Notes: generated by a model from the sequence alone, not told the origin. A DNA stretch of 41,504 bases from Porticoccaceae bacterium (GCA_018654575.1 JABILI010000026.1:1-41504), one strand, 5' to 3'; positions 8,152 to 17,810 are shown, counted from the stretch's first letter. A program made the numbers and translations.

Positions 8152-8811
8152 TTAGCGGTTAAACAGCAGATTATGTAGTAGGGAGGAATGCTCAACTATA
8201 TGGTCGGCACCCCAGTCTTCGATACGTTCTTCGGCATCTATATAGCCCCAGGCAGCAGCGATAGTCCGCATGCCTGATGCTCGACCCGCATCAATATCGC
8301 GGCGATGATCCCCGACATAGACACAGTCATCGGGAAGTAAGGACAGTTCGTTGCAGGCAGCAAACATTGACTCTGGGTGGGGCTTAGGGTGTTTGACATG
8401 ATCTGGGCAGATAACCGTGGCTGCTTTTTTGATTAAATTCAATTGCTCGAGCACAGGCTCAGCATATTTCCAAGGTTTGTTGGTCACTATTCCCCAGGGA
8501 AGATTTCGATCGGAGCAGGTATCTAGGACGCGCTGTACACCTTCAAATAAAACGGTCTTGACGGCTATATTATTTAAGTAGAGAGCTAAATATTCTTCGC
8601 GGATAGCGTCAAATTGACCGTCACTAGGGTTGATGCCAAAACCGGCTTGGACAAGACCAACAGAACCATGAGTGACACAGCTGCGAACAGCAGATTCTGG
8701 CATTGGAGCACGGTTATGCAACGCTAGCTGAATATTTAGTGCGGCAACGAAGTCTGGTGCCGTATCGAGTAGAGTGCCGTCCAAGTCAAATAGGAGCGCT
8801 TTAAAATTCAC
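8152..8811 (-). CDS. mupP: HAD phosphatase, probable N-acetylmuramate 6-phosphate phosphatase MupP
   Basis: HAD-superfamily hydrolase of 219 residues. Motif I is FDLDGTLLDT (nucleophile Asp9, acid/base Asp11), motif II the Thr of GIVTNKP, motif III the Lys of HPKPHPE, and motif IV the acidic pair of VGDHRRDIDAG. It belongs to the phosphoglycolate-phosphatase-like subfamily. The location between ubiG and yciK is the one described for Pseudomonas mupP. That enzyme dephosphorylates MurNAc-6-P in the anhydro-MurNAc recycling bypass, feeding AmgK/MurU and evading fosfomycin. Family is certain; the MupP function is inferred from synteny and a gph-like role is the alternative. The start is GTG 8809-8811, with AGGA about 9 nt upstream. 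Confidence 0.85.
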   Translation of the reverse strand: MNFKALLFDLDGTLLDTAPDFVAALNIQLALHNRAPMPESAVRSCVTHGSVGLVQAGFGINPSDGQFDAIREEYLALYLNNIAVKTVLFEGVQRVLDTCSDRNLPWGIVTNKPWKYAEPVLEQLNLIKKAATVICPDHVKHPKPHPESMFAACNELSLLPDDCVYVGDHRRDIDAGRASGMRTIAAAWGYIDAEERIEDWGADHIVEHSSLLHNLLFNR

Positions 8812-8828
8812 TAGGCATTATCCTTTGA

Positions 8829-9527
8829 TTAGACTGGTTTTCGTGCGCAGATCATATAGTTTACATCGACGTCACGCTGAGTTAATCGGTAAGTTTTAGT
8901 TATTGGGTTGTAAACTAAGCCTGTCATGTGGGTTATTTCCAATCCGGCATTTCGGATCCATTCGCCTAACTCAGACGGGCGAATAAATTTGGCGTACTCG
9001 TGAGTGCCTTTTGGTAGCATTCGTAAAATATACTCCACGCCAATAACCGCCAGTAGATATGACTTTGGGTTGCGGTTTATCGTGGAGAAAAAAACGGCAC
9101 CTCCAGGTTTGGTCATTTTAGCGCAGGCCGTCACTACGGAAGACGGGTCTGGAACGTGCTCAAGCATTTCGAGGCATGTTACTGTGTCGAACGCACCTTC
9201 ATGATCTTCGGCATAGTCTTCGGCAGTGGCTTTGACATAGCTTACGTCCACGCCTGATTCAAGTTTGTGCAGATTGCCAACGGCAAGGGGTGCATCCCCC
9301 ATATCGATGCCGGTCACTGTAGCCCCTCGCTGGGCCATGGCCTCGCAAAGTATACCGCCGCCGCAACCGACATCTAATAGATCTTTCTCGGTAACAGGCG
9401 CTAGCTTGTCAATCCAGTTGGCCCGCAGAGGGTTTATGTCATGTAGTGGTTTGAATTCACTATTACGATCCCACCAGCGGCTGGCGAGCTGTTCAAATTT
9501 ATGGATCTCATGAGGGTCGACATTCAT
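8829..9527 (-). CDS. ubiG: ubiquinone O-methyltransferase UbiG
   Basis: UbiG carries out both SAM-dependent O-methylations in ubiquinone synthesis at the cytoplasmic face of the inner membrane. The 232-residue sequence has the diagnostic N-terminus ([32 protein letters not shown]) and SAM-binding motif I ([20 protein letters not shown]). [18 protein letters not shown] and the membrane-contacting region around [21 protein letters not shown] are also present. Length agrees with the family. It lies 17 nt upstream of mupP and 54 nt after mtaD, as part of one minus-strand unit. Confidence 0.96.
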   Translation of the reverse strand: MNVDPHEIHKFEQLASRWWDRNSEFKPLHDINPLRANWIDKLAPVTEKDLLDVGCGGGILCEAMAQRGATVTGIDMGDAPLAVGNLHKLESGVDVSYVKATAEDYAEDHEGAFDTVTCLEMLEHVPDPSSVVTACAKMTKPGGAVFFSTINRNPKSYLLAVIGVEYILRMLPKGTHEYAKFIRPSELGEWIRNAGLEITHMTGLVYNPITKTYRLTQRDVDVNYMICARKPV

Positions 9528-9581
9528 TATATTTTATACCTTAAGCAAGGATTTTAATTAACGGTCTTCCGTTTATTCACG

Positions 9582-10907
9582 TCACACACCGGATTGAATT
9601 TTGTTACGCCAGTCTTCCGTAATTCGGATCATGTTTTGCTCATTGATAGTGTGCAATTTACGGTCTTCCATCAGCAGTTTTCCAGCCACCCAACTATGGG
9701 ATACTTGAGGCCCAGAGTTGGTATAAACTAATTGAGACGCTGCATTATACAACGGTTGCTGACCAACGGAGTCTATTTTCACGGCGATAATATCTGCATA
9801 TTTTCCTTTCTCTAGACTGCCGATCTCTTCATCCCAGCCTAGTGCTTTGGCGCCATTGATGGTGGCCATTCTTAGTGCGGCATGCGCATCGAGGCTATTT
9901 GCGTCGCCCGATATACCTTTGGCGAGCAGAGAAGCTGTTTTTAATTCACCAAATAAGTTCAGGTCATTGTTGCTAGCTGCACCATCGGTGCCTATAGCTA
10001 CGTTGATGCCATTATCAATGAGTTTTGATATGGGACAAAAGCCACTAGCAAGTTTAAGGTTTGATTCTGGGCAGTGCATGATATGGCACTGATGGGCCTT
10101 CAAGAGGGTGATATCATCATCGGTAATCTGCGTCATATGCACTAGCTGCGTTTGAGGCAGCAATATACCTAAATCATTAAGTCGCTGTAGGGGCCTGACA
10201 CCATATGTGTCGATCGATTCCTGGATTTCAGAGGCAGTCTCGTGGCAATGCATGTGTATCGCCATGTCCAGCTCGTTAGAGTAGGTAGATATTTTTTTAA
10301 GCGCCTCATCTGACACCGAATACGGTGCGTGAGGTGCGCAAGCGACTTTGATGAGTGGGTGGTCGTTCCATCTGTCCCTAAAAGCCAGACCCTTGTGGAT
10401 GTAGTCGTCTGCGTCCTTGCCGAAAGGTGTTTGAAAGTCCAGAATAGTGAATCCGATTTGACTTCGTATTCCAGCATTTCGTACTTCTTCAGCGATGCTG
10501 TCATGATAAAAATACATATCAGCAAAGCAAGTCGTGCCAGTTTTGATCATCTCTGCGATAGATAATCGAGTACCATCATGAACGAATTGTTCGGTGACAA
10601 AAAGCTTTTCCGCGGGCCATATGTGGCCTTCTAACCAGGGCTTTAAAGCTAAGTCGTCGGCATATCCGCGCAATAGACTCATCGCAGCGTGACCGTGGCT
10701 ATTGATTAATCCAGGCATAAGAATATGTTGGTCAAGATGCTCTACCTTGTGGGCTAAAAAGCGCTTATTAGCCTCTGCTTGCGGGAAAATGCCGAGTATC
10801 CGATCTTTGTCTATCGCCAATGCGCAGTTATGCAATATTTTATTCTCTGGAATGATAGGAATTATCCATTGACAATTGATTAGCAGGTCTATTTTTAGTG
10901 GTGTCAT
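9582..10907 (-). CDS. mtaD: 5'-methylthioadenosine/S-adenosylhomocysteine deaminase-type amidohydrolase (MtaD)
   Basis: Cyclic amidohydrolase of the TRZ/ATZ family, 441 residues. Metal-binding HGHAAMSLLRG (the HxH of the amidohydrolase barrel), the long GYADDLALKPWLEGHIWP stretch, KVACAPHAPYSVSD, MHCHETASE and GTDGAASNNDLNLF (barrel-end Asp) are visible. The composite C-terminal beta domain ends in the typical GSLEKGKYADIIAV. The Pseudomonas homologue in the same position upstream of ubiG deaminates methylthioadenosine to methylthioinosine for salvage. In Pseudomonas mtnA (methylthioribose-1-P isomerase) adjoins it; here it is absent and gyrA comes directly after a 216-bp divergent gap. Confidence 0.9.
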   Translation of the reverse strand: MTPLKIDLLINCQWIIPIIPENKILHNCALAIDKDRILGIFPQAEANKRFLAHKVEHLDQHILMPGLINSHGHAAMSLLRGYADDLALKPWLEGHIWPAEKLFVTEQFVHDGTRLSIAEMIKTGTTCFADMYFYHDSIAEEVRNAGIRSQIGFTILDFQTPFGKDADDYIHKGLAFRDRWNDHPLIKVACAPHAPYSVSDEALKKISTYSNELDMAIHMHCHETASEIQESIDTYGVRPLQRLNDLGILLPQTQLVHMTQITDDDITLLKAHQCHIMHCPESNLKLASGFCPISKLIDNGINVAIGTDGAASNNDLNLFGELKTASLLAKGISGDANSLDAHAALRMATINGAKALGWDEEIGSLEKGKYADIIAVKIDSVGQQPLYNAASQLVYTNSGPQVSHSWVAGKLLMEDRKLHTINEQNMIRITEDWRNKIQSGV

Positions 10908-10979
10908 AGAGGCTCCGAGTATTTGTGTTGGAGTATACCCATTTTTTATCTTCAGTAAGAGCTATGACGGCAATAAAAG

Positions 10980-11009
10980 CGACATTCTGGGCGCTAACTA
11001 TGTTAAAAT
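10980..11009 (+). promoter_or_regulatory. candidate gyrA promoter
   Basis: CGACAT (10980-10985) and TAAAAT (11004-11009) are separated by 18 nt, and the -10 box is preceded by TG one base away, giving an extended -10. It lies in the divergent mtaD/gyrA gap about 115 nt before the gyrA ATG. A perfect -35 hexamer TTGACA (11010-11015) immediately follows but has no convincing -10. No strong Shine-Dalgarno precedes gyrA. Confidence 0.4.
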
Positions 11010-11123
11010 TTGACAACTTTAAAGGCTGATTTTAGGTGTTGCAGCTAGATTTTTTTTGAGCGTGGAGACCTGTTGTGTTTTACCTCCCGGTTGACTTCAA
11101 TAATGCGGAAATAATTATAAATT

Positions 11124-13715
11124 ATGAGTGATTTAGGCAAAGAAATTGTTCCAGTTAATATTGAGGATGAGCTCAAGCAATCCTATTTGGATTATGCGAT
11201 GAGTGTTATCGTCGGTCGAGCTCTGCCAGACGTGCGTGATGGTCTTAAACCAGTGCATAGGCGGGCATTATTTGCGATGAGCGAATTAAATAATGATTGG
11301 AATAAAGCCTACAAGAAATCTGCTCGAGTGGTAGGTGATGTGATTGGTAAATATCACCCTCATGGTGATTCGGCTGTCTATGAGACCATCGTCCGCATGG
11401 CTCAACCGTTCTCTCTTCGCTATATGCTAGTTGACGGCCAAGGCAATTTTGGCTCTGTCGATGGTGATTCAGCTGCGGCTATGAGATATACCGAAATCCG
11501 TATGACTAAGATCGCCCACGCTTTGTTAGAGGACTTAGAGAAAGATACTGTCGATTTTGCGCCAAATTATGATGAGACTGAACAGATACCTGTAGTGATG
11601 CCAACCCGAGTGCCTAATTTACTAGTTAATGGGTCCTCAGGAATTGCGGTTGGTATGGCGACTAACATTCCGCCTCATAACTTGACTGAGGTGGTCAAAG
11701 GCTGTCTGGCTTTGATCGACAATAGCGAAATTACTATTGATGAGCTCATGGAGTATATTCCTGGCCCGGATCTCCCTACGGGCGCTATCATCAATGGTAA
11801 GGCTGGCATTATTCAAGCATATCGCACGGGCCGTGGGCGCATCTATATGCGTGCTCGCGCTACCATTGAGGTAGACGAAAAAACGCGCCGAGAAACGATT
11901 ATTGTTACTGAGATACCTTATCAGTTGAATAAAGCACGATTAATCGAGCGGATTGCTGAATTGGTTAAAGAGAAAAAACTAGAGGGTATCTCTGAGCTTC
12001 GGGATGAGTCTGATAAAGATGGCCTGCGCGTCGTCATTGAGTTAAAGCGTGGCGAAATGGGCGAAGTAGTCCTTAATAATCTTTATGCTCAAACTCAGCT
12101 GCAGAACGTCTTTGGCATTAATGTGGTGGCGTTGGTTGATGGTCAGCCGAGAATTCTGAACCTTAAAGAAATGTTGGAAGCCTTTGTTCGGCATCGCCGT
12201 GAGGTGGTTACGCGTAGAACTATCTTCTTATTGCGTAAGGCGCGTGAGCGAGCTCATACTTTGGAAGGTTTCGCCATAGCGCTGGCTAACATAGATGAGA
12301 TTATTGTTCTGATTAAGGAGTCTTCCACTCCAGCAGATGCTCGAGAAGCTATGATCGCGAGAGGGTGGAATCCGGGCTCTGTACTTCAGATGCTAGACCG
12401 GGCCGGACCAGAAGCGGCTCGCCCTGATTGGCTGGAAGACCATTTTGGGTTGCGCGACGGGAAGTACTTCCTGTCCCCTGAGCAAGCTAAAGATATCCTA
12501 GAGCTTCGGTTACACCGACTGACCGGAATGGAACATGACAAAATCATCGAGGAGTTTGCAGTTAAACTTGATGAAATAGCAGATTACCAGGACATCCTAG
12601 GCGATATTAACCGTCTCATGACGGTTATTCGTGATGAGCTGGAGGCAGTAGTTGAAGAGTTTGGTGATGAGCGACGAACAGAGATTATTGAGTCTCAGCA
12701 TGATTTAACAGTTGAGGACTTGATTACGGAAGAAGACCGGGTGGTGACTATTTCTCATGGTGGTTATGCTAAGACGCAGCCTTTAAGTGATTACCAGGCT
12801 CAGCGCCGTGGCGGTATGGGTAAATCGGCAACCGCCGTTAAAGATGAGGATTTTGTTGAGCATCTGTTGGTGGCGAGCACTCACACGACGATCCTTTGTT
12901 TTACCAATCTGGGTAAGGTGTACTGGCTGAAGGTCTATCAGATTCCGGTGGCAGGGCGTAATTCTAGAGGTCGTCCCGTGGTTAACCTGTTGCCTTTAGG
13001 CGAGGGTGAGCGTATCAGCTCGATATTGCCAGTAGATGAGTATAGCGAAGATAAATTCGTGATTATGGCGACCGCCAATGGCACGGTGAAGAAGACATCA
13101 CTTGATCAATACTCGCGACCGCGCAGTGTTGGCTTGCGTGCGGTTGACTTAGTGGAAGGTGATCATCTGGTTGGTACCGCTATTATCGATGGTAGCCAAA
13201 ATATCATGTTATTTAGCAGTGAAGGTAAGGCGGTACGGTTTGCTGAGACCGATGTTCGTGCAATGGGGCGTGTGTCTAAGGGTGTCAGAGGCATGCGGTT
13301 ACCCGAGGATCATTCGGTTATCTCTATGGTGATACCAGAGTCAGATGGCTTCCTGTTGATTGTTTGCGAGAACGGTTATGGCAAGCGTACCAAGGTTGAT
13401 GAATTTCCTACTAAAGGACGGGGCGGTAAAGGCATGATTGCGATACAGGCAAGTGAGCGAAATGGACCACTCGTGGGTGCGACGCAATTATTTACCGGCG
13501 ATGAAATCATGTTAATTTCTGATCAGGGAACTATGGTTAGAACGCGTGGTGATGAGGTTTCTGTGGTTGGACGTAACACTCAGGGTGTGCGAATAATCAG
13601 GCTTAAAGAAAATGAAAATCTTGTTAGTTTGGCAAGAATCGCAGAGCCTGAAGAGGATGATTTTGTTGAGTCAGAGTCTGATGGCGCTGAAATTGAAGAT
13701 TCTACGACTGACTAG
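11124..13715 (+). CDS. gyrA: DNA gyrase subunit A
   Basis: GyrA cuts and rejoins DNA in the A2B2 gyrase that introduces negative supercoils. The 863-residue product begins [20 protein letters not shown], aligning with E. coli GyrA from residue 1 without gaps. The winged-helix/breakage domain holds the catalytic Tyr122 (AAMRYTEIR) and the quinolone-resistance region [20 protein letters not shown]. In the latter position 83 is Ser and position 87 is Glu (Asp in E. coli). The C-terminal domain has the beta-pinwheel repeats and the GyrA box (QRRGGMGKS). It ends with an acidic tail ([16 protein letters not shown]). pheA follows after 26 nt. Confidence 0.98.
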   Translation: MSDLGKEIVPVNIEDELKQSYLDYAMSVIVGRALPDVRDGLKPVHRRALFAMSELNNDWNKAYKKSARVVGDVIGKYHPHGDSAVYETIVRMAQPFSLRYMLVDGQGNFGSVDGDSAAAMRYTEIRMTKIAHALLEDLEKDTVDFAPNYDETEQIPVVMPTRVPNLLVNGSSGIAVGMATNIPPHNLTEVVKGCLALIDNSEITIDELMEYIPGPDLPTGAIINGKAGIIQAYRTGRGRIYMRARATIEVDEKTRRETIIVTEIPYQLNKARLIERIAELVKEKKLEGISELRDESDKDGLRVVIELKRGEMGEVVLNNLYAQTQLQNVFGINVVALVDGQPRILNLKEMLEAFVRHRREVVTRRTIFLLRKARERAHTLEGFAIALANIDEIIVLIKESSTPADAREAMIARGWNPGSVLQMLDRAGPEAARPDWLEDHFGLRDGKYFLSPEQAKDILELRLHRLTGMEHDKIIEEFAVKLDEIADYQDILGDINRLMTVIRDELEAVVEEFGDERRTEIIESQHDLTVEDLITEEDRVVTISHGGYAKTQPLSDYQAQRRGGMGKSATAVKDEDFVEHLLVASTHTTILCFTNLGKVYWLKVYQIPVAGRNSRGRPVVNLLPLGEGERISSILPVDEYSEDKFVIMATANGTVKKTSLDQYSRPRSVGLRAVDLVEGDHLVGTAIIDGSQNIMLFSSEGKAVRFAETDVRAMGRVSKGVRGMRLPEDHSVISMVIPESDGFLLIVCENGYGKRTKVDEFPTKGRGGKGMIAIQASERNGPLVGATQLFTGDEIMLISDQGTMVRTRGDEVSVVGRNTQGVRIIRLKENENLVSLARIAEPEEDDFVESESDGAEIEDSTTD

Positions 13716-13741
13716 ACTGAAAAAGTTTAAAAAGGTGACGT

Positions 13742-14827
13742 ATGTCTGAAGAAAACGAGTTGCTGTCGCTTAGGGATAAAATTGATGCCTTGGATCTCCA
13801 GATTATGGAGAAAATAAGTCAGCGAGCGGATTGTGCGAAACAGGTTGCTCAGGTTAAGAAAAGTCAGGGTGATACTGCCTATTATAGGCCTGAGCGCGAA
13901 GCTCAGGTTCTTCGGCATATTATGGAAGCCAATAAAGGGCCTCTTGATAATGAAGACATGGCGAGGTTGTTTCGTCAGATCATGTCTGCCTGTCTAGCCC
14001 TTGAACAACCCATTAGAGTCGCTTTTTTGGGTCCTGAGGGGACATTCACTCAAGAGGCAGCGCTTAAACATTTTGGTGACGCCGCAATTAGTGTGCCTAA
14101 GGCGGCCATTGATGAGGTATTTCGAGAGGTTCTGGCGGGCGCTTGCGATTACGGTGTAGTACCTGTCGAAAATTCTACTGAAGGCGTTATCAGTCATACG
14201 CTAGATAGCTTTATGGATTCCTCTATCAAAATTTGCGGTGAAGTAGAATTACGTATCCATCAGCATTTTATGATAGGCGGAAATACTAAATCAGAAAATA
14301 TAACGAGAGTTTATTCTCATGCTCAGTCATTGGCACAATGCCGGCAGTGGCTAAACTCGAATTATCCGAATATCGAGCGTATAGCGGTAAGTAGCAATGC
14401 TGAGGCGGCAAGACGAGTACAAAGTGAATGGAATTCAGCGGCCATTGCTGGTGATATGTCCTGTGAGCTTTTTGAGCTAGAGAAGATCTGGGAGAAAATT
14501 GAAGATCGACCTGATAATTCAACACGTTTCCTGATTATTGGTAAAGAGTCAGTGGCACCTAGTGGCGATGATAGAACGTCGATTGTCGTGTCAGTTAAGA
14601 ACAAGCCTGGCGCTCTACATAATCTTATTGAGCCCTTTCGACGAAATAATGTTGATATGACACGCCTTGAATCTCGACCGTCGCGCAGCAGCAAGTGGTC
14701 CTATGTGTTCTTTATTGATTTTGTTGGACACACTGAAGATGCCTCAGTGGTACAAGTGCTGGCTGATTTGGCTGCTGATGTCGTCGATCTTAGGGTGCTC
14801 GGATCCTATCCAAGAGCTGTTCTATAG
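13742..14827 (+). CDS. pheA: chorismate mutase / prephenate dehydratase (P-protein)
   Basis: Bifunctional enzyme from chorismate to phenylpyruvate for Phe synthesis. In order it has an AroQ chorismate mutase (about 1-90: LLSLRDKIDALDLQIMEKIS, RPEREAQVLRHI) and a prephenate dehydratase domain (about 94-275: VAFLGPEGTFTQEAALKHFG, YGVVPVENSTEGVISHTLD, DNSTRFLIIG). A C-terminal ACT domain (about 282-361) has KPGALHNLIEPF and ESRPSRSSKWSYVFFIDF, the Phe feedback site. Length 361 matches the Pseudomonas enzyme. AAGGTG lies 5 nt before the ATG. In Pseudomonas serC precedes and hisC follows; both are absent here, so pheA sits directly between gyrA and tyrA-aroA. Confidence 0.97.
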   Translation: MSEENELLSLRDKIDALDLQIMEKISQRADCAKQVAQVKKSQGDTAYYRPEREAQVLRHIMEANKGPLDNEDMARLFRQIMSACLALEQPIRVAFLGPEGTFTQEAALKHFGDAAISVPKAAIDEVFREVLAGACDYGVVPVENSTEGVISHTLDSFMDSSIKICGEVELRIHQHFMIGGNTKSENITRVYSHAQSLAQCRQWLNSNYPNIERIAVSSNAEAARRVQSEWNSAAIAGDMSCELFELEKIWEKIEDRPDNSTRFLIIGKESVAPSGDDRTSIVVSVKNKPGALHNLIEPFRRNNVDMTRLESRPSRSSKWSYVFFIDFVGHTEDASVVQVLADLAADVVDLRVLGSYPRAVL

Positions 14828-14844
14828 CTGAATGAAGCTACACT

Positions 14845-14887
14845 AAAGGTAGCGAAAATGACTCATAGTTGGGCACTTGAATGTTAA
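14845..14887 (+). promoter_or_regulatory. mini-ORF with strong ribosome-binding site overlapping the tyrA-aroA start
   Basis: AAAGGT (14845-14850) is followed 7 nt later by ATG 14858, which opens a 9-codon frame encoding MTHSWALEC and ending at TAA 14885-14887. The tyrA-aroA ATG (14881) lies inside this mini-ORF in another frame and has an in-frame TGA directly before it and no Shine-Dalgarno of its own. The arrangement suggests that the fusion gene is translated by reinitiation or coupling. The reading frames are seen directly; the function is inferred. Confidence 0.4.
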
Positions 14888-17127
14888 ACAAGGCGGTAAA
14901 TTCGAAGCCAGCCATTAATCGGTTGGTCATAATTGGTTTAGGTCTGATCGGCTCTAGCCTCGCTGCGGCAGTGCGAAAGTTGGGTTTGGCAGAAACAGTC
15001 GTGGGGATTTCTCGTCGAAGCTCTACTCTTGAGTTGGCTTTAGAGCGAGGAATTATCGATGAAGCTTGCGATAGCCTCAAAGCAATAGCGAATGATTTAG
15101 ATGCCGGCGATATGGTAGTTATTGGTGTCCCGACACTCACCGTACCCGCTATGCTCAAGGAATGTCATGAGCTACTGAATGATTGTGTCACTATCACTGA
15201 CGTTGCAAGTGTCAAAGGCAGTGTAGTTAGTTCGGCAACTAGTATTTATGGAAGAATACCCGGTCAATTTGTTCCAGGCCATCCTATTGCAGGATCAGAG
15301 CGAAGCGGAGTCACCGCTGCAGACAGTAAGCTTTTTGAACATCATAAAGTTATTTTAACACCGACTGAAACTACTGAATCTAAACACCTAGAGGCCGTTA
15401 CAAACCTGTGGATTGGCGTTGGCGCGACAGTGTCATCTATGGATGTTGAGGAGCATGATGAGATCCTTGCCGCAACTAGTCACCTACCTCATTTCTTGGC
15501 TTATTCATTGGTCGATACATTAGCTTCAATGGAAGATAAACGAGAAATTTTTCGTTATGCAGCGGGAGGATTTCGAGACTTTACTCGCATAGCGGCTAGC
15601 GATCCGGTCATGTGGCGAGACATCGCGCTGGCGAATAGGACATCGATACTAAGTACTCTTGATTCGGTCATGGATAACTTCAAAGCCTTGCGCGGAGCCA
15701 TTGATAGTGGTGATGAGCAGTATTTAATGGACATATTTACGCGCGCTCGCGATGCACGCATTCATTTTGGAAAATTACTTGAGAATAAATCAGGGCAGGG
15801 TCCTATGACTGAAAAGGTCATCAATTACCGGATTTCAGCGGGTGGCCATGCTCGAGGTGTTGTCAGAGTGCCGGGGGATAAGTCAATGTCCCACCGTTCA
15901 ATAATGCTCGGGTCGTTGGCAACTGGAATGACAGAGGTAACGGGCTTTCTGGAAGGGGAGGACAGCCTGGCAACGCTTAAAGCATTCCGTGATATGGGGG
16001 TGACGATCGAGGGTCCTGATGAGGGCCGGGTGGTGATTCATGGCGTAGGTTTATATGGTCTCAAAGCGCCCATTAAGCCTCTGTATATGGGCAACTCGGG
16101 CACCTCGATTAGATTGCTCAGTGGTTTGTTGGCAGGGCAAACATTCGACTGCGAATTGACCGGTGATGCTTCCTTATCTGGGCGGCCTATGGGGCGTGTT
16201 GCAAAACCTCTTGCGATGATGGGCGCGAAAATTGAAACGGCCGAAGGCGGTACACCTCCTCTGAAAATTAAAGGTAGTCAGAAGTTGTTGCCCATTCATT
16301 ACGAGATGCCTATTGCTAGCGCACAGGTCAAGTCCTGTGTTCTGTTAGCCGGACTTTATATTGAAGGTGAAACCTCGGTGAGTGAGCCTGCGCCGACTCG
16401 GGATCATACTGAAAGAATGCTTAAGGGTTTTGGCTATGAGGTCGGTGTTGATAATGGTACCGCTACATTATCAGGCGGCGGCGCGTTGAAGGCGACGCGA
16501 ATTAACGTGCCTGCGGATATATCTTCCGCTGCCTTCTTTATGGTTGCTGCAGCTATCACGCCAGATTCGGATATTACTTTACTGCACGTTGGCGTCAATC
16601 CAACACGCATAGGAGTAATTAATGTATTACGCCAAATGGGCGCTAAGATCAGCCTATCCAATGAAATGGAGATAGGCGGCGAACCCGTTGCGGATATTCG
16701 TGTTGAATATGGTGAGTTAAAGGGGGTTGCTATACCAGGAGATCAGGTCCCACTGGCAATCGATGAATTTCCTGTGTTATTTATCGCGGCTGCCTGTGCT
16801 GAGGGGGTAACCACTTTAACCGGAGCCGAAGAGCTGAGAGTCAAAGAGAGCGATCGGATTCAAAGTATGGCTGACGGTTTAAACACGCTGGGCATTGATG
16901 CTCAACCGACAGCTGATGGTATTAGGATTGTAGGCGGGCAATTGGGTTCTGGACGTATTGTTAGTCATCATGACCACAGAATTGCGATGGCTTTTTCTAT
17001 CGCAGGGTTGCGGGCTGCAGGAGATATTATTGTTGAAGACTGCAGTAATGTCGCAACCTCTTTCCCTCATTTTATTGCGGCCGCAGAAAGCGTGGGACTA
17101 AATATCAAGGTTGAGATTGTTGAATGA
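14881..17127 (+). CDS. tyrA-aroA: prephenate dehydrogenase / 5-enolpyruvylshikimate-3-phosphate synthase fusion
   Basis: A 748-residue fusion of two aromatic-pathway enzymes. Residues 1 to about 300 are TyrA: Rossmann motif IIGLGLIGSSLAAAVRK near 18-34, the HPIAGSERSGV active-site loop, SHLPHFLAYSLV and GGFRDFTRIA. Residues about 309-748 are EPSP synthase: DKSMSHRSIMLGSLA, NSGTSIRLLSGLLAG, SLSGRPMGRVAKPL, APTRDHTERMLKGFG, DEFPVLFIAAACAEG, ELRVKESDRI and DHRIAMAFSIAGL. The NSGTSIRLL loop keeps the Gly found in normal EPSPS and lacks the Ala of the CP4 type. This fusion is known in Pseudomonas and relatives; there hisC usually lies upstream. An in-frame ATG at 15805 (residue 309) has AGGG 4 nt before it, so a separate AroA chain is conceivable. 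Its stop overlaps the cmk ATG. Confidence 0.96.
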   Translation: MLNKAVNSKPAINRLVIIGLGLIGSSLAAAVRKLGLAETVVGISRRSSTLELALERGIIDEACDSLKAIANDLDAGDMVVIGVPTLTVPAMLKECHELLNDCVTITDVASVKGSVVSSATSIYGRIPGQFVPGHPIAGSERSGVTAADSKLFEHHKVILTPTETTESKHLEAVTNLWIGVGATVSSMDVEEHDEILAATSHLPHFLAYSLVDTLASMEDKREIFRYAAGGFRDFTRIAASDPVMWRDIALANRTSILSTLDSVMDNFKALRGAIDSGDEQYLMDIFTRARDARIHFGKLLENKSGQGPMTEKVINYRISAGGHARGVVRVPGDKSMSHRSIMLGSLATGMTEVTGFLEGEDSLATLKAFRDMGVTIEGPDEGRVVIHGVGLYGLKAPIKPLYMGNSGTSIRLLSGLLAGQTFDCELTGDASLSGRPMGRVAKPLAMMGAKIETAEGGTPPLKIKGSQKLLPIHYEMPIASAQVKSCVLLAGLYIEGETSVSEPAPTRDHTERMLKGFGYEVGVDNGTATLSGGGALKATRINVPADISSAAFFMVAAAITPDSDITLLHVGVNPTRIGVINVLRQMGAKISLSNEMEIGGEPVADIRVEYGELKGVAIPGDQVPLAIDEFPVLFIAAACAEGVTTLTGAEELRVKESDRIQSMADGLNTLGIDAQPTADGIRIVGGQLGSGRIVSHHDHRIAMAFSIAGLRAAGDIIVEDCSNVATSFPHFIAAAESVGLNIKVEIVE

Positions 17128-17798
17128 CGAAGATTATTACAATAGATGGGCCCAGCGGATCCGGGAAAGGGTCTGTCAGCAGGCTGCTGGCAAAAAAATT
17201 AGGTTTTAGCTATCTCGATAGTGGAGCGCTATATCGTCTGCTAAGTATCACCGCCTCTCGGTGTCAGGTTGCTAGTAATAACAAAAAAGGACTGGAGAGT
17301 TTGGCAGAGCATATGGATATATGCTTTGAGTCAGACGACATGGGGGAGCTCAGAGCTCTGCTAGAGGGGGAGGATGTCACCCTAGAAATGCGTACTGAAA
17401 ATACAGGTGAACTAGCGTCCAAAATAGCAGGGCATAGTGAAGTTCGTGCGGCGTTACTCAAGCGCCAGCGGTTGTTTGCCAAAGGAGATGGTTTGGTGGC
17501 CGATGGGCGTGACATGGGAACAGTGATATTTCCAAACGCAAATTTAAAGATTTATATGACCGCGAGCATTGAAGAGCGCGCTAGCAGGCGCTACAAAGAG
17601 TTGCTTGCGAAGGGCGAAGATGTTAGTCTGCGCGCCCTTGCAGAACAGGTTCGAGCAAGGGACGAAAGAGACATGAGTCGGGATGTGTCGCCATTGGTTC
17701 CCGCCGAGGACGCCATTGAGTTAGATACTTCTAGTCTGTCGATTAAAGAAGTATTGGAAACTATCTTAGACACTTTAGATGCTAAGGGTTTCCGATAA
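17124..17798 (+). CDS. cmk: cytidylate kinase
   Basis: Phosphorylates CMP and dCMP with ATP. The 224-residue sequence opens with the P-loop IDGPSGSGKGSVSRLLAKKLGF. Further family features are YLDSGALYRLL (CMP-binding), VADGRDMGTVIFPNANLKIYMTA and the lid region RASRRYKELLAKGEDVSL with RDERDMSRDVSPLVPA. The start ATG overlaps the tyrA-aroA TGA in ATGA, so the genes are translationally coupled. rpsA follows after 138 nt of structured leader, an order (aroA-cmk-rpsA-ihfB) conserved across gammaproteobacteria. Confidence 0.97.
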   Translation: MTKIITIDGPSGSGKGSVSRLLAKKLGFSYLDSGALYRLLSITASRCQVASNNKKGLESLAEHMDICFESDDMGELRALLEGEDVTLEMRTENTGELASKIAGHSEVRAALLKRQRLFAKGDGLVADGRDMGTVIFPNANLKIYMTASIEERASRRYKELLAKGEDVSLRALAEQVRARDERDMSRDVSPLVPAEDAIELDTSSLSIKEVLETILDTLDAKGFR

Positions 17799-17810
17799 TA
17801 ACGGGCAATT

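Noticed and set aside
11091-11121. TTGACT and TATAAA directly before the gyrA ATG, suggesting a leaderless promoter
   Set aside because: The spacer is 19 nt and transcription would start about 4 nt inside the coding region, while the GyrA N-terminus aligns with E. coli from the annotated ATG.
14858-14940. Frameshift at the tyrA-aroA N-terminus, since a better SD points to another frame
   Set aside because: The mini-ORF ends after nine codons and shows no similarity to TyrA, and the Rossmann motif begins normally 18 residues after ATG 14881, so no residues are missing.
15880-16140. CP4-type, glyphosate-insensitive EPSP synthase
   Set aside because: The substrate loop reads NSGTSIRLL with the normal Gly and lacks the Ala that characterises the CP4-type loop, so no insensitivity can be claimed.
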